Source: DASZTV01 sp035550655
GTDB taxonomy: Bacteria > Actinomycetota > Actinomycetes > JAFAQI01
NCBI GenBank assembly: GCA_035550655.1
Contig: DASZOU010000013.1
Span: 3,317 to 67,316 of the forward strand
Length of the DNA stretch: 64,000 nt
Reading direction: 5' to 3'
Part shown: piece after piece, positions 59,494-64,000 of the stretch
How positions within the stretch are numbered: the stretch's first letter is position 1
Layout of the letters: each line of letters opens with the position of its first letter
The notes under the pieces: model-generated
Told to the model about the DNA's origin: nothing
The model's input: the letters and a program-made list of their open reading frames with translations, nothing else
Database searches by the model: none
Made by a program: the position numbers and the translations under genes

Positions 59494-62016
59494 ATGTGGC
59501 GGGTAACCCTCAAGGGACTGCTTGCTCACAAGCTGCGCGTTGCCCTCACCGCGTTGGCGATCGTGCTCGGTGTCACCTTCGTCACCGGAACGTTTGTGCT
59601 CACGGACACCCTGCACAACACCTTCTCGAACCTGATCGGAAACATCTACGCGAAGGTCGACCTGCAGGTCCGCGGAGTTGCCCAGTTCAAGCACACGAGC
59701 GTCGGTGAAACCGCGACGCGCAACCCGATCCCGCAGTCCTTGCTCGCCACCGTGCAGGGGGTGCCGGGCGTCGAGGCGGCCGAGGGTCGAGTGAGCGGAT
59801 ACGCGCAGTTCGTCTCGCCGGACGGGAAAGCGATCTCCCCCAGCGGCGGCGGGACCGTGGGCGTCAGCTACAACCCGGACCCGCGCCTGACCGAGCTCCA
59901 CGTCGTGGCCGGCAAGGCACCTACCGGTCCGGACGACGTCGCGATGGACGCCGGTACGGCGAAGAAGTACCACTTCACAGTCGGCCAGCCGGTCAAGGTC
60001 CTGTCGTCGGGGCCCACTCGGACCTTCACCCTGACCGGCATCGTGAAGGTGGGGACCGCGGACAACATCGCGGGCACCTCGCTCGCCGCGTTCGCGCTCC
60101 CCACCGCCCAGAGGGTGTTCGACGAGCCGGGGCATCTCGACAGCATCAACATCCTGACCGCGAAGGGCTCCGACCCGGCGGAGGTACAGCGCGCGATCCA
60201 GGCTGCCCTCCCGGCCGGCGTGCAGGTTGTCACCGGCAAGACCGTCGCGCATGAACAAACCGACTCGGTCGACCAGGCTCTCGGGATCTTCTCGACCGCG
60301 CTGCTGGTCTTCGCGTTCATCTCGCTGTTCGTCGGTGCCTTCACGATCTTCAACACTTTCTCGATCATCGTCGGGCAACGCACCCGCGAGCTCGCGCTGC
60401 TCCGGATAGTCGGGGCGAGCCGTCGGCAGGTCTTCCGCTCAGTGCTCGGCGAGGCTGCCGCCGTCGGCCTGCTGTCGTCCGTGATCGGGCTAGGGGTCGG
60501 CGTTCTCGCGGCTGTGGGCCTCGAGGCCCTGCTCCGCGGCTTCGGCGTGACACTGCCTTCGGAATCCCTTGTCTTCCGGCCGCGGACCGCGATCGTCGGC
60601 CTTGCGCTCGGTGTCGGCGTGACCGTGATCGCGGCGATCGGCCCCGCACGGCGTGCGGTGCGCATCACGCCGATCGAGGCGATCAGCCTGCACCAGACCG
60701 GTGCGGAGGTCTCCGCGCGGCGCCGGCTGACGATCGGCGGGGCATTAACCGCACTCGGTGTCGTCCTTCTCGCGATCGGGCTAGCCGCCGGAAAACTCCC
60801 CGCGGTGGGAGCCGGAGCGGCCGCCATCTTCCTCGGCGTGGCGATGCTCTCGCCGGTGGTAGCCCGACCGGTTTCCGGCGTGATCGGCAAGCCGCTGGCT
60901 CGTTGGTTCGGGATGCCTGGGCGACTCGGCCGCGAGAACTCGATGCGCAGCCCGCGCCGTACCGCTCAAACCGCGTCGGCGCTGATGATCGGCCTGGCCC
61001 TCGTCTCGGCCATCACTGTCTTCGGCGCGTCGCTGTCGAAGTCGGTGATCGGCACGATCGACGAGGCGGTGAGCGCGGACCTGATCATCTCGAACTCGAG
61101 CAACGCCGCTCCCGGCATCAGCAACGCCGTCGTCCCCATCCTCGCGCACGTGCCCGGGGTCACCTACACCAACACCGTCTACGGCGGCCAGGTCCAGGTC
61201 GGCGACAGTCTCGAGAACGTCACAGCCGTCTCGCCGACCAACGTCGCGCAGACGGTCATCATCCGGATGAGCTCGGGCAATGCCGCATCGTTGGCGCAAG
61301 GCGATCTGCTCATCGACACAACGACGGCGGACTCGAAGCACCTCGCGGTCGGCGACACCCTCGACATGAAGTTCGCCAAGACCGGGGTCGAGGCGATGCA
61401 CATCGGCGGCATCTACAAAGCGAACGCGCTACTCGGCTCATACCTGGTCAGCAACCAGTTCTTCCTCAGCCACTTCGACCAGCCGATACCCATTGCGGCC
61501 CTTGCCCGTACAACCGGCGACCTCGAGCAGACCGTCACGAGCGCCCTGGCGGCGTTCCCGAACGTGCAGGTGCAGAGCAGGGCGGAGTTCGAGAAGTCAC
61601 AGAAGCAGCAGGTCAACAAGGTGCTGGGCTTGGTATACGCGCTGCTCGCGCTCGCTGTGATCATCGCGCTGATCGGCATCGTCAACACGCTCATGCTGTC
61701 CGTGTTCGAGCGCACCCGCGAGATCGGCCTGCTGCGTGCGGTGGGCATGACGCGGCGCCAGATTCGCGGCATGGTTCGCGCCGAGTCCGTGATCCTCGCG
61801 ATCTTCGGTGCCCTGATCGGAATCGTGATCGGCACTGGGCTCGGGCTTGCGCTCGTCACCGCGCTCAGGTCGCAGGGGTTCACCGACACCTCGGTGCCGA
61901 TCCCCCAGCTGATCGGCTTCCTGATTCTGGCGGCGCTGCTCGGTCTGTTCGCCGCGACCTTCCCGGCACGTCGCGCGGCAAAGCTCGACGTCCTCGCCGC
62001 AATCGCAGCGGAGTAG
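59494..62016 (+). CDS. ABC transporter permease, duplicated FtsX/MacB type
   Basis: The 840-residue membrane protein has an N-terminal helix (LTALAIVLGVTFVTGTFVLT), a large extracytoplasmic MacB-type domain to about residue 260 and a first FtsX block (260-400, with IVGQRTRELALLRIVGASRR). A second half repeats the plan: helix near 500, external domain 520-690, and a final FtsX block with FERTREIGLLRAVGMTRRQI. Such two-domain permeases act in lipoprotein, peptide or antibiotic export by mechanotransmission. Substrate unknown. Confidence 0.93.
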   Translation: MWRVTLKGLLAHKLRVALTALAIVLGVTFVTGTFVLTDTLHNTFSNLIGNIYAKVDLQVRGVAQFKHTSVGETATRNPIPQSLLATVQGVPGVEAAEGRVSGYAQFVSPDGKAISPSGGGTVGVSYNPDPRLTELHVVAGKAPTGPDDVAMDAGTAKKYHFTVGQPVKVLSSGPTRTFTLTGIVKVGTADNIAGTSLAAFALPTAQRVFDEPGHLDSINILTAKGSDPAEVQRAIQAALPAGVQVVTGKTVAHEQTDSVDQALGIFSTALLVFAFISLFVGAFTIFNTFSIIVGQRTRELALLRIVGASRRQVFRSVLGEAAAVGLLSSVIGLGVGVLAAVGLEALLRGFGVTLPSESLVFRPRTAIVGLALGVGVTVIAAIGPARRAVRITPIEAISLHQTGAEVSARRRLTIGGALTALGVVLLAIGLAAGKLPAVGAGAAAIFLGVAMLSPVVARPVSGVIGKPLARWFGMPGRLGRENSMRSPRRTAQTASALMIGLALVSAITVFGASLSKSVIGTIDEAVSADLIISNSSNAAPGISNAVVPILAHVPGVTYTNTVYGGQVQVGDSLENVTAVSPTNVAQTVIIRMSSGNAASLAQGDLLIDTTTADSKHLAVGDTLDMKFAKTGVEAMHIGGIYKANALLGSYLVSNQFFLSHFDQPIPIAALARTTGDLEQTVTSALAAFPNVQVQSRAEFEKSQKQQVNKVLGLVYALLALAVIIALIGIVNTLMLSVFERTREIGLLRAVGMTRRQIRGMVRAESVILAIFGALIGIVIGTGLGLALVTALRSQGFTDTSVPIPQLIGFLILAALLGLFAATFPARRAAKLDVLAAIAAE

Positions 62017-62025
62017 CCGCTTCGG

Positions 62026-62682
62026 TCAGAACAGGCGCAGGGCGTCCGATACCCGGCCGCGGAGCTCGTCGTAGTCGACCTCGACGCACGTGATTCCGCG
62101 ATCGGCCGCGAGCACCTTCGCCTGGGGCTTGATCTCCTGAGCGACGAACATGCCGCGGACGGGTCGCAGGAGTGGATCACGATCGAGCCGCTCGAGATAG
62201 CGAGTGAGCTGCTCCACACCGTCGATCTCGCCTCGGCGTTTGATCTCGATGGCGACCGCCTGCCCGTCGGAGTCGCGGCACAGCAGGTCGACGGGGCCGA
62301 TGTCCGTGGGGTACTCCCGCTGCACGAGGGTCAAGCCGTCGCCGAGCGTGGCGCAATGCTCGGCAAGCAGAACCTGCAGGTGCGCCTCCACGCCGTCCTT
62401 GACCAGGCCCGGGTCAATGCCCAGGTCCGCGGTGGCCTCCGACACCACCTCCTCGATCGAGATGAGGAGCTGCTCCCCCGCCTTGTTGGTGACCGTCCAT
62501 GCACCCTCGTCCTCGCGCAGGGCGCAAGGTGGGGTCATCCAGTTGAGGGGTTTACTTCCTGCATCTGAATGGATCAGGAAGGTCCCGTCGGCCTTGATCA
62601 TCAGCAGCCGCGTCGCCATCGGCAGATGCGCCGCCAGACGCCCCTGGTAGTCGACGGAGCATCGGGCGATGACGAGCCGCAC
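62026..62682 (-). CDS. nucS: Mismatch endonuclease NucS/EndoMS
   Basis: The 218-residue nuclease carries out the non-canonical mismatch repair of actinobacteria and archaea that lack MutS/MutL. It starts RLVIARCSVDYQGRLAAHLP, with LLMIKADGTFLIHSD and KPLNWMTPPC in the DNA-binding domain. The RecB-type catalytic core is GPVDLLCRDSDGQAVAIEIK followed by QLTRYLERLDRD. GTG 62682 is preferred over GTG 62688 because TAAGTT lies six bases upstream of it. Confidence 0.95.
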   Translation of the reverse strand: MRLVIARCSVDYQGRLAAHLPMATRLLMIKADGTFLIHSDAGSKPLNWMTPPCALREDEGAWTVTNKAGEQLLISIEEVVSEATADLGIDPGLVKDGVEAHLQVLLAEHCATLGDGLTLVQREYPTDIGPVDLLCRDSDGQAVAIEIKRRGEIDGVEQLTRYLERLDRDPLLRPVRGMFVAQEIKPQAKVLAADRGITCVEVDYDELRGRVSDALRLF

Positions 62683-62688
62683 TGACAC

Positions 62689-62694
62689 AACTTA
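62689..62694 (-). promoter_or_regulatory. -10 element of nucS
   Basis: TAAGTT on the minus strand lies six bases before GTG 62682. It decides between the two candidate starts. Confidence 0.5.
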
Positions 62695-62722
62695 TCTGCA
62701 GATCGGCGCGCGACAAACGCGG

Positions 62723-62797
62723 CCCGCTGTTCAGCGCGCTCGTGAGGTCGAGTGCCTCTTCTCGCCTGACCTCGCCGACGATGATCCGGTCCGGGCG
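62723..62797 (-). pseudogene. Relic of a CpaF/TadA-type secretion ATPase
   Basis: A 25-residue stretch reads RPDRIIVGEVRREEALDLTS then ALNSG. It matches the Walker B/aspartate-box region of CpaF/TadA/VirB11 ATPases, which have RPDRIIVGEVRG.EALD. The following Gly-His-rich motif of the family is lost and no start or remaining domain surrounds it. It lies between the end of the Ig-like gene fragment and nucS. Confidence 0.7.
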
Positions 62798-62798
62798 A

Positions 62799-63412
62799 TC
62801 AGGCCCCGCCGGGGGACGGTGAACCGGCCTTGACGGTGAACGCTGCGCTGTAGCTGGTCACAGCAGAGCCGTCATGGTCGCTCCCGATGACCTCGATCTT
62901 GTCGCCCTTTTGCGGGCTGGCGATGCTGACATTGGTGGTCGACACTCCCTTAGAGAATGCCGACGCTGCGGTCGGTGACAGCGAGTTGGTGGCGTCCGAC
63001 AGGGTTGCAGGGCCTGTGTAGGAGACGATGGTGTCACCAAGGCTGTCCTTGGCGGTGACCTTCTCGGTGAATGTCTGCCCGACGGTGACCGTGCCCGGGC
63101 TCGAGACCGTGAAGTGGTCCAGCGCGCCGAGCACGTTGAACGCGGTCGTGCTCCCGCTGATCGTCGCATCGGTGACGGTGATCACGTCGTGTTGGGTGGG
63201 GTTGGCCACGATCGCGGTGTTCGTCGACACGCCTCTTATGAACCCTGCCGGTGCTGGCGGAGAGAGCGTCGTGGTGGTGTCCGACCAGGTCGGGCTGCCG
63301 CCGTACGCGGCGGGGACAAGCCACTCTGGTAGTCCGATGGCGCCGGCGCACCGAGGTGGTAGACGAGCGCCCCTGCTTGGGCGGTGTCACTGGCGCATGC
63401 GCCGTAGGTCCG
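62799..63412 (-). pseudogene. Frameshifted secreted Ig-like protein fragment
   Basis: The 3' part (62799 to about 63320) reads VPAAYGGSPTWSDTTTTLSP, then GVSTNTAIVANPTQ, HDVITVTDATISGST, an Ig/invasin-like domain (LDHFTVSSPGTVTVGQTFTE) and a short Pro/Gly end. The sequence continues upstream only in another frame (TYGACASDTAQAGALVYHLG and APAPSDYQSGL). A frameshift near 63320 therefore splits what looks like one coding sequence, and a stop at 63413 cuts it further. No signal peptide remains. A sequencing error could mimic the shift, but the flanking relics favour decay. Confidence 0.6.
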
Positions 63413-63752
63413 TCAGCCGCGGTGCAACCCGCGGGGGGGAATCGGAAAGCGACTTCGTGGGCGCGGCATGGTTGCGTCGCGCGCGTGACCCGCGCGCGCT
63501 CAGGTGGCGAGACGGCGGTCCTGCTCGTAGGTGGTGATCACCTCAAGCTCGATGTCGATCCCGGCGAGGACCCCCGGCGGCGACGATGGCCACGCCAACG
63601 GTCCGCTTCAACACCTCACAACGCCGCCGAGCCGCAGAGGCTCGCCCGCTACGCGCGGCTCGGTTCGCTGGGAGCGGCCGCACCACGGCATTCGGCACCG
63701 AAGGTTGACGCCGCGAACCGAACGAGGATCCTCCGCGAGAAGCAGTGGTCCG
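63413..63752. other. Degenerate stretch without a coherent gene
   Basis: About 340 bases hold only short open frames on the minus strand (for example VLAGIDIELEVITTYEQDRR and HEVAFRFPPAGCTAADGPTA) separated by stops, plus a G7 homopolymer near 63433. A CGAGCCGC/GCGGCTCG stem just downstream of the IPT gene could be a weak terminator. No intact gene or recognisable family is supported. Confidence 0.5.
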
Positions 63753-64000
63753 TCAGCCGCTCACATAGGTGAAATGGTCGGCAGCGACCACACCACTCTT
63801 GCCATACGGGCTCGTCACCGACACGTTCACGGTGCCGGCCGAGTGCGCCGGAGAGACAACCGTGATCTGAGTGTCCGACACCACCGTGTACGACGTCGCA
63901 GCCGTCGCACCGAACGTCACCGCCGTCGCACCCGTGAACCCGCTACCCGTGACCGTCACCGTGGTCCCCCCCTTCGTCGACCCCGACGACGGCGACACCC
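63753..64000 (-). CDS. IPT/TIG-domain secreted protein, C-terminal part
   Basis: At least 81 residues, extending beyond the right edge. The sequence is a full IPT/TIG immunoglobulin-like repeat: SPSSGSTKGGTTVTVTGSGF, TGATAVTFGATAATSYTVVS, DTQITVVSPAHSAGTVNVSV, ending KSGVVAADHFTYVSG. Such repeats occur in long actinobacterial surface or secreted proteins. This is the last repeat; no anchor motif follows. It supports an origin of the adjacent fragment in a neighbouring gene of the same kind. Confidence 0.8.
   Translation of the reverse strand, partial: VSPSSGSTKGGTTVTVTGSGFTGATAVTFGATAATSYTVVSDTQITVVSPAHSAGTVNVSVTSPYGKSGVVAADHFTYVSG

Noticed and set aside
58746..62016. Macrolide-specific MacB exporter
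   Set aside because: The permease has two FtsX blocks and the ATPase is separate, unlike MacB. Only the broad LolD/FtsX class is supported.
63034..63390. Alternative minus-strand protein starting at GTG 63390
   Set aside because: Its translation is Arg/His-rich with no family feature; the real signal in this stretch is the two-frame Ig-like fragment.

Overview
The window is GC-rich, densely packed bacterial DNA with many GTG starts and almost no spare sequence. It carries NucS, two F420-type luciferase-like oxidoreductases, a RamB/ScfR-type regulator, GatCAB, a PurT, a long SerA and an ilvBN-ilvC cluster preceded by a translated leader. Together these point to a high-GC actinomycete (class Actinomycetes); the genus cannot be fixed from the sequence. 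No rRNA, tRNA, IS element, phage gene or CRISPR array was seen.

Layout. 1-5355 (minus): leuB, ilvE, purT, then cimA behind its own attenuator, then the start of an aldo/keto reductase. 5356-5880 is a 525-base divergent gap filled by a large nested inverted repeat. 5881-7970 (plus): an EamA transporter and two tandem orphan response regulators, the first lacking an output domain. 8150-11015 (plus): four consecutive secreted or surface proteins, three of them related SipW-type/TasA-like small proteins. 11052-23556: leuA with a four-leucine leader peptide, a PAP2 enzyme, a luciferase-like enzyme, serA, ilvC, ilvN, ilvB with an Ile-Leu-Val-Val leader peptide, ilvD and two alpha/beta hydrolases. 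Almost the whole branched-chain amino acid pathway is therefore here, with three different translated leaders, plus a 9-bp palindrome repeated four times at exactly 32-bp intervals between ilvC and serA.

23553-37982: gatB, def (opposite strand), gatA, gatC, ligA, a MetE-like protein, a SapM-like phosphoesterase, small hypotheticals, mnmA with its cysteine desulfurase, a PaaK-like protein with a degraded nucleotide loop, and etfA/etfB. 38144-42186: a Cys-rich 63-residue protein, isocitrate lyase, the divergent RamB-type regulator, and an HTH/anti-sigma-kinase pair. 42334-47598: a heterodimeric ABC exporter, an enoyl-CoA hydratase and a methyltransferase. 47609-53420: a short-chain acyl-CoA block (thiolase, MeaB-like GTPase, MarR, isobutyryl-CoA-mutase-type large subunit, thioredoxin/YbbN, divergent epimerase) with a likely MarR operator on the mutase promoter. 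53431-62682: a luciferase-like enzyme, a hydrolase, beta-oxidation genes, a PF10118 protein, a MacB/FtsX-type ABC exporter and nucS. 62700-64000 is a decayed region with a CpaF relic, a frameshifted Ig-like secreted protein gene and the end of an IPT/TIG-domain protein.

A recurring sequence signal is a TANNNT hexamer placed 6-8 bases before a GTG or ATG start with no Shine-Dalgarno. It is seen at about twenty genes and indicates widespread leaderless transcription.
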